A DNA stretch of 39,833 nt from Arcobacter sp. F2176 (lineage in GTDB: Bacteria; Campylobacterota; Campylobacteria; Campylobacterales; Arcobacteraceae): contig NZ_PDJV01000023.1 in NCBI RefSeq assembly GCF_004116465.1, positions 1 through 39,833 of the forward strand, given 5' to 3'. The position numbers and the translations under genes were made by a program. Below, piece after piece: positions 1 to 8,464 of this stretch (positions are counted from its first letter, which is position 1; every line of letters starts with the position of its first letter). Under the pieces are notes generated by a model. It worked only from the letters and a program-made list of their open reading frames with translations, was not told where the DNA came from and did not search any database.

Positions 1-508
1 ATTATATTGACTATTACACTATCACTCATCCAATTAGAAACTTAGATGAAAGTATCCCCCCTGATTAATATGTACTTACTTACATCTTACAAATGAGTAT
101 TATTTAACCTTTGAAATGACTCAGCTTAATTATTAATTTATTGTTAATATTAATTTAATTTAATTAATACTAAAATGACAACAGAGAAAAGAGATAAAAG
201 CTATTTTATCCTACTAGTTAATTTAAATACGTCAGAAATATTTAAATTCACTTTTACCTCACTCACTTAACCTATTTGGCTAATAGGCAACAATAATCGA
301 ATTGAATTAATACTGTTAGATTAAATATTCTAGCAGTATTTTAATTAATCTTTTAAATACTTTCTAAAGACTTTGGAAAAGTTATTCTTTGTGTCATTTA
401 TAATAGTTAATACAGCCAAATATCAAATAGTGCAACTAAATATTTTAATAAGATTGATTGATATTTTTTATTTTGATAAACTAAATAAAATTATTTATAA
501 GTGAAAAT
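1..508. other. Non-coding AT-rich leader region with two hairpins
   Basis: No reading frame of useful length is open on either strand; stops are dense in all frames. Two inverted repeats are visible: CCTATT / AATAGG around a 5-base loop at 271-287, and a longer one at 309-340 with 12-base arms AATACTGTTAGA and TCTAGCAGTATT (one mismatch, a G-U pair in RNA) around an 8-base loop. The second could be a terminator for a gene ending left of the window, or a structured site of the mobile element. I searched the minus strand here for the missing 3' half of the secretin gene found at 21082-21966 and saw none. Confidence 0.6.
309..340. terminator. Hairpin, possible terminator
   Basis: The inverted repeat has arms 309-320 and 329-340 with eleven of twelve pairs standard and one G-U pair, and the AT-rich flanks extend it imperfectly. 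It is followed by AATCTTTT on the plus strand. There is no gene directly to its left in the window, so its function cannot be assigned. Confidence 0.35.
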
Positions 509-2485
509 ATGAAGTTAATTAGAAAAAGATTAAATAAAATTAATGTATCTGAATGTAAACAAAATATACTTTCAGAAAATGATTTAATAAAGAAATTAAA
601 GTCATTATTAGTCTCAAATTGTTTAGATGATAAGTTAGATTTTTATATGTTAAATGATGAAATACAACAAAAAAAGCTGGAGTATTCTTTATTAAAGCCA
701 GTGAATAAAATATATTTATCTTTCATAATATATGTAAGTGATGTCATAAATAGAGTATATGACTTGAAAAATTCAAAGTATGTTGACTTATGGGAAGAAG
801 CATATGTTATATATGTAAACAATAAAAAAGATTATTCTTTAAGTCATCATTTATTTCAAACAGAAAATTTATTAGTTAATTCAATCTTATACTTTAAAAA
901 ATATAGGATTAAAACTCATGTTGGAAAAGTTGTTATTGATAATACAATTAAACAAATTTCTAATGAAATTAATAAAAATATAATAAAAATTGGTCCAGAA
1001 AACGTTTTATCAAATATATTTGAAGAACAAATTAAAAGAAATAGGTATAAAAGATTTCATATGCCTAAAAAAGTTACTATGGGTGGATTTCCAGAATTAG
1101 GAATACCTTTTAATTATTTGATTAATTTATCAGTAAAGAATATAACAAAAAATATAACAAAAAAGAATGCATATGAAAAAAAAGATTTAGAACATTTATA
1201 TACAATTTCAAAACAATACTTAGCTTTATTTCAAGTACAAGACTATGATGTTTTATCACATATGAGTCTCGGAAATTTTACTTTAGAAAATCTTTACAGA
1301 CAACTATCATATGATAACATTTTTAGATTTAATCAAATTTCAGATGATAACATATTGAAAATCCTTAATAATTTATTTTTGAATATTAATTATGATGAAA
1401 TGAAAAAGAAATTAGGGTTTTCATTAGAAGAATATATATCATTGTTAAAAAGAGTTATAGCTCTATCACCAAAAGAAGGCCCAATCTATTTACTTTTTAA
1501 TCTATTTTCAGATCATGAGTTAAAGATTCTAAATTTAATTTCTCATCATCAAAAAATAAATACAAAGTTTATATTACCAACCGATGTCAAAATGATTACA
1601 TTTAATGATAAGCCATTAATTAAATTAATTGATTCATTTTTATTGATAGATTTAAATTATTGTTCTTGGATATTTTATGAAGTGTTATTAGAGTTATTAT
1701 CTACAAACAATGTTTCTGTAACAAGAAAAAATGCAAATCGAATAAATAGTAATATTGGTTTTAATATAGAAGATTTTTTAATAAAAGAATTAGAAAATAA
1801 GAAAATAAATATTCATTATGGTAGATATTCCGAGAAGAATGAATGTGATATAGTTGTTGAAGATAAAAAATCAAATGCTTTAGTATTTCTTGAAATTAAG
1901 AAAAAGAATTTTACAAAAGAATCTAGAAGTGGAGATTTAAATTTTGTTGCATTAGATTTAGTTGAATCATTTGTTTATGCAATGAATCAAACTTATAGGC
2001 ATGAACATTATCTAAGAAAGAATGGTAAAATTAAATTTATAAATGGTACAAATAGTGAAATAATATATAACAATCAAAAAATTGAAAGAGTTGCTGTAAC
2101 ATTGTATGATTTCCAAAGTTTGACTCAAAATAGTATGGCATTAATAGAGTGGTTTTCTGAACTTATTTTTATAATTGATAAATCATTTACTCCTAACACA
2201 TATCAAGAAAAACGTATTTTAAAACAATTTAAGAAAGCTAATAAACAATTAGATTTATTAAGAACTAATATAAAATTAATGTCTAAAGAAAAAGAAGAAT
2301 ATAGATCCAAAAGAATGAATTCAAAATTAGTTTCTTTAGAATATATTCTTTTCTTATTAGAATATATTGATGATGAAAAATCGTTATATGATATGCTAGT
2401 TTTTAATAAGCCTATATTTTATGGTAGTGGTGATTTATATGCTGAGTTTTTATCATATTATAAATTAAGGGCTAAAAAAGAGTAG
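509..2485 (+). CDS. Large protein with PD-(D/E)XK-like nuclease motif
   Basis: The protein has 658 residues and I do not recognise a named family. The visible signature is near residues 421-466: an acidic helix (E421), CDIVVED with D447, a short hairpin, then LEIKKK with E462 and K464. This D-(x)14-E-x-K arrangement is the core of PD-(D/E)XK nucleases, for example restriction-type and defence nucleases. The 420-residue N-terminal part is mostly helical and has no motif I can name; the C-terminus is lysine-rich. No signal peptide or membrane segment is seen. The start follows TATAAG by seven bases with only a weak Shine-Dalgarno (AAGTGA), so the mRNA may be nearly leaderless. It faces the ART-like gene convergently and lies on the accessory side of the window. 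A single-gene defence nuclease is an inference. Confidence 0.5.
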   Translation: MKLIRKRLNKINVSECKQNILSENDLIKKLKSLLVSNCLDDKLDFYMLNDEIQQKKLEYSLLKPVNKIYLSFIIYVSDVINRVYDLKNSKYVDLWEEAYVIYVNNKKDYSLSHHLFQTENLLVNSILYFKKYRIKTHVGKVVIDNTIKQISNEINKNIIKIGPENVLSNIFEEQIKRNRYKRFHMPKKVTMGGFPELGIPFNYLINLSVKNITKNITKKNAYEKKDLEHLYTISKQYLALFQVQDYDVLSHMSLGNFTLENLYRQLSYDNIFRFNQISDDNILKILNNLFLNINYDEMKKKLGFSLEEYISLLKRVIALSPKEGPIYLLFNLFSDHELKILNLISHHQKINTKFILPTDVKMITFNDKPLIKLIDSFLLIDLNYCSWIFYEVLLELLSTNNVSVTRKNANRINSNIGFNIEDFLIKELENKKINIHYGRYSEKNECDIVVEDKKSNALVFLEIKKKNFTKESRSGDLNFVALDLVESFVYAMNQTYRHEHYLRKNGKIKFINGTNSEIIYNNQKIERVAVTLYDFQSLTQNSMALIEWFSELIFIIDKSFTPNTYQEKRILKQFKKANKQLDLLRTNIKLMSKEKEEYRSKRMNSKLVSLEYILFLLEYIDDEKSLYDMLVFNKPIFYGSGDLYAEFLSYYKLRAKKE

Positions 2486-2559
2486 TTGTTTAGTAATATT
2501 TTTATTATTGTGGTATTCTTCTTTGAATTGGCAATATCAAAACTATTATATACTTTTAT

Positions 2560-3441
2560 TTAAGATATTTGCATTTTAAGAATATATATTGGGATATATT
2601 TATACTCCTGATCAAAATCAAATACTTTGTAGTTATCACTTATTTTTGTTCTAGAAATTAATTCTATTTTTGCATTAGATGCGAATAAAACTTCAATTTC
2701 ATGTCCAAAATTAGAGCTATCTTTGTCAAATACAAATACTTTTGTTAAAGATTCTTTAACTTCTATGACTAATAAGTCAATATATCCATTATCATATGCT
2801 TTATTACCATGCTCAGCATTTCTTAAAGCAACAATGGGGTTTAATGTTGTTGAAAACGGACGATTAGTAATAATAATTTCTTCATATTCCTTCCATCCAC
2901 CACCATGAAATAAAACCTGTTTAGGACTTAAGTAGTGTCCATGCATATTTATTGCTTTATTAATAGAATAGTAACTATTAGGGGGATACGCTTCTTGATA
3001 ATTTATTAGACATTTTGGAGTATTTTTAGGCATCATTTTAATCCAATATTTATATTGCTTACTTTTATCTAAAGTTTTGATAACAAAACTATTTAAATAA
3101 GGACAGGCTGGCTTTTCAGCTGCATATTTAGCTGCGTCAATAGAAGAACTTATACTATACTGTAGTTTATCATCTATTCCAAAAATCATTCTTTTATTTT
3201 TTTTAAAGTACTCACTCCATTCATCTTCTGTTAGCTTCTTTTTTGAATAAATTTTTAATGGATCTTTATATATATCAATAATAGGAAGTATTTGAGAAAA
3301 GTCCTTATTAAAGAGAATTTTGTACTTAATAAAGAATATTTGATAAATTGAACAATTATATTTTTTTGATAATAAATCGATATTTACTTTTTCCTTATTA
3401 TTATGAGCTTTTAATAGTTCTTCTTTTAGTTCTAGATACAT
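2560..3441 (-). CDS. ADP-ribosyltransferase-like protein (H...STT...ExE)
   Basis: The C-terminal half of this 293-residue protein shows the order of motifs seen in ADP-ribosyltransferase folds: VLFHGG (H179, where R-S-E enzymes have R and diphtheria-type ones have H), then FSTTLNP (S197-T199), then GHEIEVLF (E248 and E250, matching the E-x-E-V-L-x strand that carries the catalytic glutamate). The N-terminal 60 residues look like a small helical, possibly helix-turn-helix, region. There is no signal peptide, so it would act in the cytoplasm. A strong GAGGT Shine-Dalgarno lies just ahead of the ATG. No antitoxin-like gene is adjacent: the remnant of endonuclease I lies upstream and the PD-(D/E)XK gene is convergent. 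It could be a conflict toxin or phage-defence effector; substrate unknown. Confidence 0.45.
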   Translation of the reverse strand: MYLELKEELLKAHNNKEKVNIDLLSKKYNCSIYQIFFIKYKILFNKDFSQILPIIDIYKDPLKIYSKKKLTEDEWSEYFKKNKRMIFGIDDKLQYSISSSIDAAKYAAEKPACPYLNSFVIKTLDKSKQYKYWIKMMPKNTPKCLINYQEAYPPNSYYSINKAINMHGHYLSPKQVLFHGGGWKEYEEIIITNRPFSTTLNPIVALRNAEHGNKAYDNGYIDLLVIEVKESLTKVFVFDKDSSNFGHEIEVLFASNAKIELISRTKISDNYKVFDFDQEYKYIPIYILKMQIS

Positions 3442-3900
3442 TTTACCTCACAAAAATATTTGTATTTAATTGAATCTTTTCAATTCTCTTATTTCTCTCA
3501 ATTTCCCATTCATCAACAGGATCTAATTTATTCCAAGCATTAAAAAGTTGCTTTTCTTGTTTAGATATTTTCATTCATAAGTATCTTCAAAAGAAAAGTA
3601 AGTTCTAGCTATATTACCTCTAATATTCTAAGTAATATTGAACACTTGAACACTTGAATATTAGAACTAAATTAGTAATAATATATAGTATAAATTTAAA
3701 TATTTTTACTAAAAAACTTATTACTAAGTAGTATTGAATATTAATTATATAAAGTAACTAATTAAAAAAGTATTATTATATGTAAACATAATTACAAAAC
3801 CTACAGGTAAATTAAAGGCAAGATCAAAGGCAAGATTACAAAGATTGGTTTTAGATAATATCTATGGAATTTACATAAATAATATTAAATACTTGAATAT
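3442..3900. other. Intergenic stretch with endonuclease I remnant and short repeats
   Basis: This 459-base stretch has no intact gene. It holds the endonuclease I fragment (3479-3626, listed separately), a pair of near-identical 16-mers beginning at 3627 (CTAAGTAATATTGAA type) and about 3723 (CTAAGTAGTATTGAA type), and a tandem 12-base repeat at 3814-3837 (AAAGGCAAGATC, AAAGGCAAGATT). Around the tandem repeat a plus-strand frame reads KPTGKLKARSKARLQRL but has no start codon; it may be the relic of a gene. Confidence 0.5.
3479..3626 (-). pseudogene. Endonuclease I gene fragment (C-terminal part)
   Basis: These 148 bases align directly with 12730-12878 inside the intact endonuclease I gene: by hand I count 8 substitutions and one single-base deletion over 149 positions, about 94% identity. 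The fragment corresponds to residues about 186-235 of the 246-residue protein, has no start, and the deletion shifts its frame, so it is dead. Both copies are in the same orientation, forming a direct repeat around the two defence-like operons. It marks either an old insertion or a recombination between two related endonuclease I genes. Confidence 0.85.
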
Positions 3901-4773
3901 TTACTTTTGGTTCATTGCTAAGAAGTTTTTAAATAAATTAGTTGTGTGGTTAACTAATTGTCTTATTTCTATATAGACTTTTTCCATTTTTGGGATAAAA
4001 TCAGCGGCATTATTTAGATAAGATATTATTCTCTTGTCATTCTCTAGAATAGATGTTTCTAAATCATCTTTATCATAATAAAGAAATAAATCACTAAAAT
4101 ATCCTTTTTCTATGTTATGTAGAGAAAGTCTTTTGATAAGATTATAATTAGCACCAACTATATGCATGAAGCATTTATCAATATATAATTCATAGCCATA
4201 AAAAGATAGTTTACTGTTGGTTTCTTCAATTAAATCAAGCAATTCATAGTTTATATTAACTTTTATAATTTCTACATTATTTATTTTGACTTCATCATAA
4301 CATATTGATTGAAGATAAATACCCATTGCAGTTCGATGATTTCCTTGTGTAGCAATAAATTTTTCTATACCATCCCTATCAATAAATGACATATAAGAAA
4401 TTGGATCATCTTGTCTTATAACTGGTGCATTAAAAAAATATTCTGGATTACTTGCAAGATAAGCAAAAATTCTTTTCATTCTTTTTGCTTCATTAATTAT
4501 CATTTGGACAGGAGATTGTTTTACATAATCACAATGGTCACCACCTAAAACATTTTTAAAATTGATAGTTTCTTTTTTTTCACTATTCCAATACATTTTT
4601 CTGTAATGACTTTCAATAAACTCTGATTTTCTACTTGCTTCTTCGTTAGTTTTAAATGCTTTCTTATCAACAAAATGTGTTAAAAGATATGACTTAACTA
4701 CTTTCGATTGTTCTGTATAATCAGAAATATCCTTGAATGTTTTTAGGGTAGCAATTAATTCTTCTTTATTCAT
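3901..4773 (-). CDS. ParB/sulfiredoxin-like protein, paralogue 2
   Basis: The 290-residue protein shares with the upstream 310-residue protein (5598-6530) the core PISYMSF (residues 124-130) followed by KFIATQGNHRTAMGIYL, with GNHRT at 144-148. The G-x-H-R loop after a beta strand is the hallmark of the ParB/sulfiredoxin fold (compare DGQHR of DndB and GERR of ParB), which binds nucleotides or DNA and in some members hydrolyses them. The rest is mainly helical and I cannot name it. It is the last gene of a four-gene leftward operon and overlaps the HEPN gene by 8 bases, so the two are probably co-translated. Two diverged copies flanking a HEPN gene suggest a heteromeric regulator or sensor, but this is inference. 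Confidence 0.5.
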   Translation of the reverse strand: MNKEELIATLKTFKDISDYTEQSKVVKSYLLTHFVDKKAFKTNEEASRKSEFIESHYRKMYWNSEKKETINFKNVLGGDHCDYVKQSPVQMIINEAKRMKRIFAYLASNPEYFFNAPVIRQDDPISYMSFIDRDGIEKFIATQGNHRTAMGIYLQSICYDEVKINNVEIIKVNINYELLDLIEETNSKLSFYGYELYIDKCFMHIVGANYNLIKRLSLHNIEKGYFSDLFLYYDKDDLETSILENDKRIISYLNNAADFIPKMEKVYIEIRQLVNHTTNLFKNFLAMNQK

Positions 4774-5605
4774 TCTTCTTTACCATATAATAGTTTTCAT
4801 CTTCTATTTTATATCTGACCATACATATTTCCTTGACTTCATTTATGAACTCAACACATATCTTATTTAAATTTCTCAACACATTAATATCGGTATTAAT
4901 CGAACATATCCAAATATTTTTTTCATTCTTTTTAATTTCATCAGAATTAATATGATAAAATATCATTGAAGTTTTAGGCTCTGGAACGCTTTTTATGTGG
5001 ATTTTTTTTATAATATCAATTTCTTTGTTAATATCGTCAATAATGCCTTCTTTCTCTTCAAAAGAACTATTTCCATGAGCTAATATATTTCTTAATCCTC
5101 TTAATAGTTTTATAATTTTCCATCTTTTTAAATTTTGGATATTTAAATTCTTTTCTGTAATAATTGATATATATTCAACTGCTTTTAACATGTCAGTAAA
5201 TTTTCCACCTGTATTATAATCAGGGGGTATTTTTTCTTTTTCTTTTTTTTGAATAATAAAAGATAAATTTACTAGAGTTTTTTCAATATAAGCAAGATGC
5301 TTAACGATTAACGATTCAATTATAATTCCAGAAAATAAGTCTAAGTTTATATATGGCTCACTTAAATTATATTCCATCATTTGGCCAAATGTTACATCTG
5401 GTGAATGTACTTCATGTAGTGGCTTATCATATTCTCCACTCGCTTTTAATTCATTAATTTTTACGTTAAATTCATCATCAACTGTTTTAAAGTCTTTTTG
5501 ATAATTTTTTATTAATATCTCTATACAATCTCTTAGATAATCAAATTCAGAACCTATTTGTTTAAAATAGGTTTTATTCATAAACTTTGTTAATGAATCA
5601 GTCAT
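4766..5605 (-). CDS. HEPN-domain protein, putative ribonuclease
   Basis: The 279-residue protein is all-helical in appearance. Residues 160-180 read KRWKIIKLLRGLRNILAHG: R172 and H177 form the R-x4-H motif that is the catalytic signature of HEPN RNases found in toxins, abortive-infection proteins and CRISPR effectors. The N-terminal 130 residues form a long helical region with charged stretches and no clear motif. No signal peptide or membrane segment is visible. It sits between two ParB-like paralogues with 8-base overlaps on both sides, so the three are tightly coupled. A likely role is an RNA-cutting effector controlled by its partners. Many HEPN proteins have lost catalysis, but here both residues are present. 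Confidence 0.6.
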   Translation of the reverse strand: MTDSLTKFMNKTYFKQIGSEFDYLRDCIEILIKNYQKDFKTVDDEFNVKINELKASGEYDKPLHEVHSPDVTFGQMMEYNLSEPYINLDLFSGIIIESLIVKHLAYIEKTLVNLSFIIQKKEKEKIPPDYNTGGKFTDMLKAVEYISIITEKNLNIQNLKRWKIIKLLRGLRNILAHGNSSFEEKEGIIDDINKEIDIIKKIHIKSVPEPKTSMIFYHINSDEIKKNEKNIWICSINTDINVLRNLNKICVEFINEVKEICMVRYKIEDENYYMVKKNE

Positions 5606-6530
5606 TATTAACCTTTAAACTTATATGTTTTGTCTGTATTTTTATATATCTTATAAAGATTTTCTTTAATAGTTTACTATATATTAAAAGTTTTCCTAAA
5701 TAAGTACGTTTTTTTAATTTTATTGCTGAGTATGTACTATCCAAAAATTCTTTTATATAAGTATCATTTTTAGAAATTGATTCAGTCATTCTATCTATAT
5801 TATAAGTAAAATTTTCTTTTTGATAACACTGTTTTGTTCTTTTATCTTTAATATATAATTGGGTAATAACTCTATACTCTTTATAAAAGGTATCTTTATT
5901 AAAATTCCTATAGGTAACTTTTAATTCGAAAAAAAAAGGTTTTATTTTATTTGTAAAGTCTTTTATCAAATTAAGCTGTTTTTGATCAATTTCATAATGA
6001 GTAATAGGACAATTATTAATATAAATTGTTTCATTCTCTATAATTTTATTTAAATACATTCCTAAAATTGTTCGATGGTTTCCTTCTATACAAATATACT
6101 TTAACTTATTTTTTGTATCTTCGAATGACATAAAAGAAATGGGATTGACATGAGATTCAATTTCTTGAGAAAAATAGTATAAAGGTTTATCACATAAACA
6201 AATTAATGTACTACTTTTAAGTTTTCCTTCTAAATCTTTTAATAAATGTAAAGGTGTCTTATCTTTATAGCAATCTAAACGTGAACCTATAACTTTATCA
6301 AAATTAATATTATTATTTTTAGAAAAAGATTTAACTTTATAATTATCATTTAAATAACAATACTGTGAATAAGCTTCTTTAAAAGATTCAAAAGAATGCT
6401 TATCACTATCGTATAATGAAACTAAAAAAGATTTTGTTTCCATTATTTTAGAAGTTACATCTGTAAAACCTTTAGAATTTATACATTTAATCGCATCTAA
6501 AAAATATTCTTTATTAATATTTATATCCAT
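5598..6530 (-). CDS. ParB/sulfiredoxin-like protein, paralogue 1
   Basis: This 310-residue protein is a diverged paralogue of the 290-residue protein two genes downstream. Shared features are NPISFMSF (129-136) and YICIEGNHRTILGMYL with GNHRT at 150-154, the G-x-H-R loop of the ParB/sulfiredoxin fold. The region before it is helical and includes a three-cysteine stretch (residues 87, 111, 113) that may be fortuitous. The C-terminal 45 residues are very basic (many K and R, KKRTYLGK onward), which would suit nucleic-acid binding. The ATG directly follows the stop of the DUF6765-like gene (TAAATG), and its own end overlaps the HEPN gene by 8 bases. Substrate and activity are unknown. Confidence 0.5.
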   Translation of the reverse strand: MDININKEYFLDAIKCINSKGFTDVTSKIMETKSFLVSLYDSDKHSFESFKEAYSQYCYLNDNYKVKSFSKNNNINFDKVIGSRLDCYKDKTPLHLLKDLEGKLKSSTLICLCDKPLYYFSQEIESHVNPISFMSFEDTKNKLKYICIEGNHRTILGMYLNKIIENETIYINNCPITHYEIDQKQLNLIKDFTNKIKPFFFELKVTYRNFNKDTFYKEYRVITQLYIKDKRTKQCYQKENFTYNIDRMTESISKNDTYIKEFLDSTYSAIKLKKRTYLGKLLIYSKLLKKIFIRYIKIQTKHISLKVNND

Positions 6531-7595
6531 TTATGAAACAATAATTCCATATTTTGGAAGAATATTATTAACAATATCAAATCTATGTGCTTTTAAAGCA
6601 ACATGAAAATTTCTCCAATGGCTATTAATAAAGTCATTAGTATACGTAAATAATTCTCTACCCGTATCTTCAGCCAACTCTTGCTTAATTGCTTGATATT
6701 TCCAAGAATTAATCCCTTTTGGAATATATTCAAGTTTTTCAGAACCAAAGGAAAAATCACCTCTATCAATAGACTCAATCCAATTTTGAAGTCTAACTTC
6801 TTCATTATCATCTTTAAAATTTTCTAAATTATTTTTAATTTGTTCAAAATCTGATTCATTTTCATCATTTACAGTGCCACCTAATTCTGATAATACAAGT
6901 CCAAGTTGACCGTATAAGTTATAACATGCCTTCATAAATATTTCTAAATTATCTCTTTCTACCTTATTTCCAAGTCCGTTTGTATAGCTCCATTTTAAAA
7001 AAGGCATATCTGGACAAGTTAATGCTGCACCATGTCCCATTGGAAAGGCATTACTCAATGCTGAAGCTTTAGTTTTATTAAAAAAACTCATACTATAGTT
7101 AGAACATTCAAGGTTTTCAACTTTATTTATATCATGGACTACGCCTGCAAAACCTTGGTGTGCAAATGTATCGGCAAATACATGCATAGTAATTCCAACT
7201 CTTTGTAAAAAATGAGGTTTATCAATATCTTTCAAACAAGCATCAAGCATATCTACTGCAATTTGACTATAAGGTTTACAAACTAATTTATTAATAAAGC
7301 CACCTTTTGGATTTTCTCCTGCTGATAATCCATCATTACCAGGAAGGAAATGAAAAGGCACCCATACTAAATGGTTTTCATGTGCATCAGTATAATATTT
7401 TATATCATATGCTGTCATAGTATGTGCAGAACTTATTCTACTAAACATTGCTCCATTGTCAAACTTTGCTATTCCACTATTTGTAGCATCATCCACATAT
7501 TGAGCAGAATAAGCAATAATTTGAGCTCTTTCATGTTCAAAACCTACCATCCTTGCTAACGTATATGTTAATGTAAAATGTCCGTCTATTTGCAT
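6531..7595 (-). CDS. DUF6765-like / zinc phospholipase-C-like helical protein
   Basis: The first gene of the leftward operon encodes 354 residues. It starts MQIDGHFTLTYTLARMVGF and continues with AAQYVDDAT-type sequence (AYSAQYVDDAT, D35-D36), H58, FHFLPG (H82), MHVFADTFAHQGF (H138, D142, H146) and GHGAALTCPD (H188, D196). The conserved H-x3-D-x3-H helix plus further His/Asp residues spread through a helical protein resemble the metal-binding helices of zinc-dependent phospholipase C / S1-P1 nuclease folds. I believe it matches the uncharacterised DUF6765 family, from memory. There is no signal peptide, unusual for a secreted phospholipase, so an intracellular role is likely. An AAAGGA Shine-Dalgarno precedes the ATG. 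Its place at the head of a HEPN/ParB-like operon suggests an effector or metal-dependent hydrolase in the same system. Confidence 0.5.
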   Translation of the reverse strand: MQIDGHFTLTYTLARMVGFEHERAQIIAYSAQYVDDATNSGIAKFDNGAMFSRISSAHTMTAYDIKYYTDAHENHLVWVPFHFLPGNDGLSAGENPKGGFINKLVCKPYSQIAVDMLDACLKDIDKPHFLQRVGITMHVFADTFAHQGFAGVVHDINKVENLECSNYSMSFFNKTKASALSNAFPMGHGAALTCPDMPFLKWSYTNGLGNKVERDNLEIFMKACYNLYGQLGLVLSELGGTVNDENESDFEQIKNNLENFKDDNEEVRLQNWIESIDRGDFSFGSEKLEYIPKGINSWKYQAIKQELAEDTGRELFTYTNDFINSHWRNFHVALKAHRFDIVNNILPKYGIIVS

Positions 7596-7761
7596 AATAT
7601 TATTCCTTTAGTACTAACATGTAATTTAATTGTATTAACAATATTATTAATATATAATTAATTTCAGTTAACATAGAATATATTACATTCTGTTATATTT
7701 TTACATAGTTATAATAAAAGATGTTAATATATCAGCAATTTATATTTTATAAGGAGTTTTA
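7596..7761. promoter_or_regulatory. Divergent promoter region between the two defence-like operons
   Basis: This 166-base spacer separates the leftward HEPN/ParB-like operon from the rightward MBL/E2-E1-JAB operon. A TATAAT box at 7710-7715 fits the plus-strand operon, with an AAGGAG Shine-Dalgarno at 7751-7756 ahead of a TTG start at 7762. For the minus strand, AT-rich TATA-like sequences lie around 7645-7665 and an AAAGGA lies next to the ATG at 7595. No clear operator palindrome is seen, but shared control from one short spacer is plausible. Confidence 0.5.
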
Positions 7762-8460
7762 TTGCCAAATTCATATACAGTTTCTGCATTATATATACCT
7801 GCATTTATTTTACTTATTCCTATATATTTAATATTTCAAATGCATGAAGTCAATATAATTGAATTATTTAATAAACTTGACACACTAAATTTAACATGGA
7901 ATGAAATATCTATTTCAAGTAATTTAGTTCTTTGGATTTTTCTTGCAAATTTAATAAGATACATTGGAAAGCATCAATTAGAAAATAAAATATTTAATTT
8001 TGGGAGAACATTCCCAACAACACAATTTTTAAAGAAAAAATCAAATATCCTTTCACAATCATTTAAAAATAGAATATTTGAACTAATTTATAACGATTTT
8101 AATTTTGATATATCTAAACTCAATAATATGAATAAAGATGAAGAAGAATTAGAATTAAAAGATTATGTAAGTCAAATTAGAATAAAAGTTGGTAAAGGTA
8201 CATTAACATTTAATCATAATGTACGATATGGTCAAATAAGAAATTTTATTGGTGGCTTATATATAATTTTACCAATATTAATTATTAATAGTATATACAT
8301 TTTTTATATTTCAAAATATGGACTTATTGAAAACACACTATTAGTTATAAATTTCTTATTTTTTCTTATTTTTTTATTAAAAAAAACTATCATTATAAAA
8401 TATGCAGATGAATATGCCAATATGCTTTTTAATGATTATATTAATTTACAAAGGAGTTAG
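7762..8460 (+). CDS. Four-helix membrane protein at head of ubiquitin-like operon
   Basis: The 232-residue protein has hydrophobic segments near residues 8-27, 50-67, 166-188 and 192-212, giving two N-terminal and two C-terminal membrane helices around a charged cytoplasmic or periplasmic middle of about 100 residues (rich in K, N, E). I do not recognise a family. The start is TTG with a good AAGGAG six bases upstream. The stop at 8458-8460 is followed after four bases by the MBL start, and the Shine-Dalgarno of the MBL lies inside its last codons, so the genes form one operon. In defence operons a small membrane protein is often the effector that perforates or signals at the membrane; that role is inference here. 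Confidence 0.55.
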   Translation: MPNSYTVSALYIPAFILLIPIYLIFQMHEVNIIELFNKLDTLNLTWNEISISSNLVLWIFLANLIRYIGKHQLENKIFNFGRTFPTTQFLKKKSNILSQSFKNRIFELIYNDFNFDISKLNNMNKDEEELELKDYVSQIRIKVGKGTLTFNHNVRYGQIRNFIGGLYIILPILIINSIYIFYISKYGLIENTLLVINFLFFLIFLLKKTIIIKYADEYANMLFNDYINLQRS

Positions 8461-8464
8461 AAGT

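Noticed and set aside
1-500. Missing 3' half of the secretin gene at the left edge
   Set aside because: All minus-strand frames contain many stops here, and no GD-I-P-x-x-G-N-L-F type secretin motif is visible.
6593-6811. 72-residue minus-strand frame inside the DUF6765-like gene
   Set aside because: It lies in another frame of a conserved gene and is hydrophobic by codon shadow; no start signal.
8402-8464. Upstream in-frame start for the MBL gene
   Set aside because: It would add 21 residues encoded inside the membrane-protein gene; ATG 8465 has a good Shine-Dalgarno and fits the start of the MBL fold.
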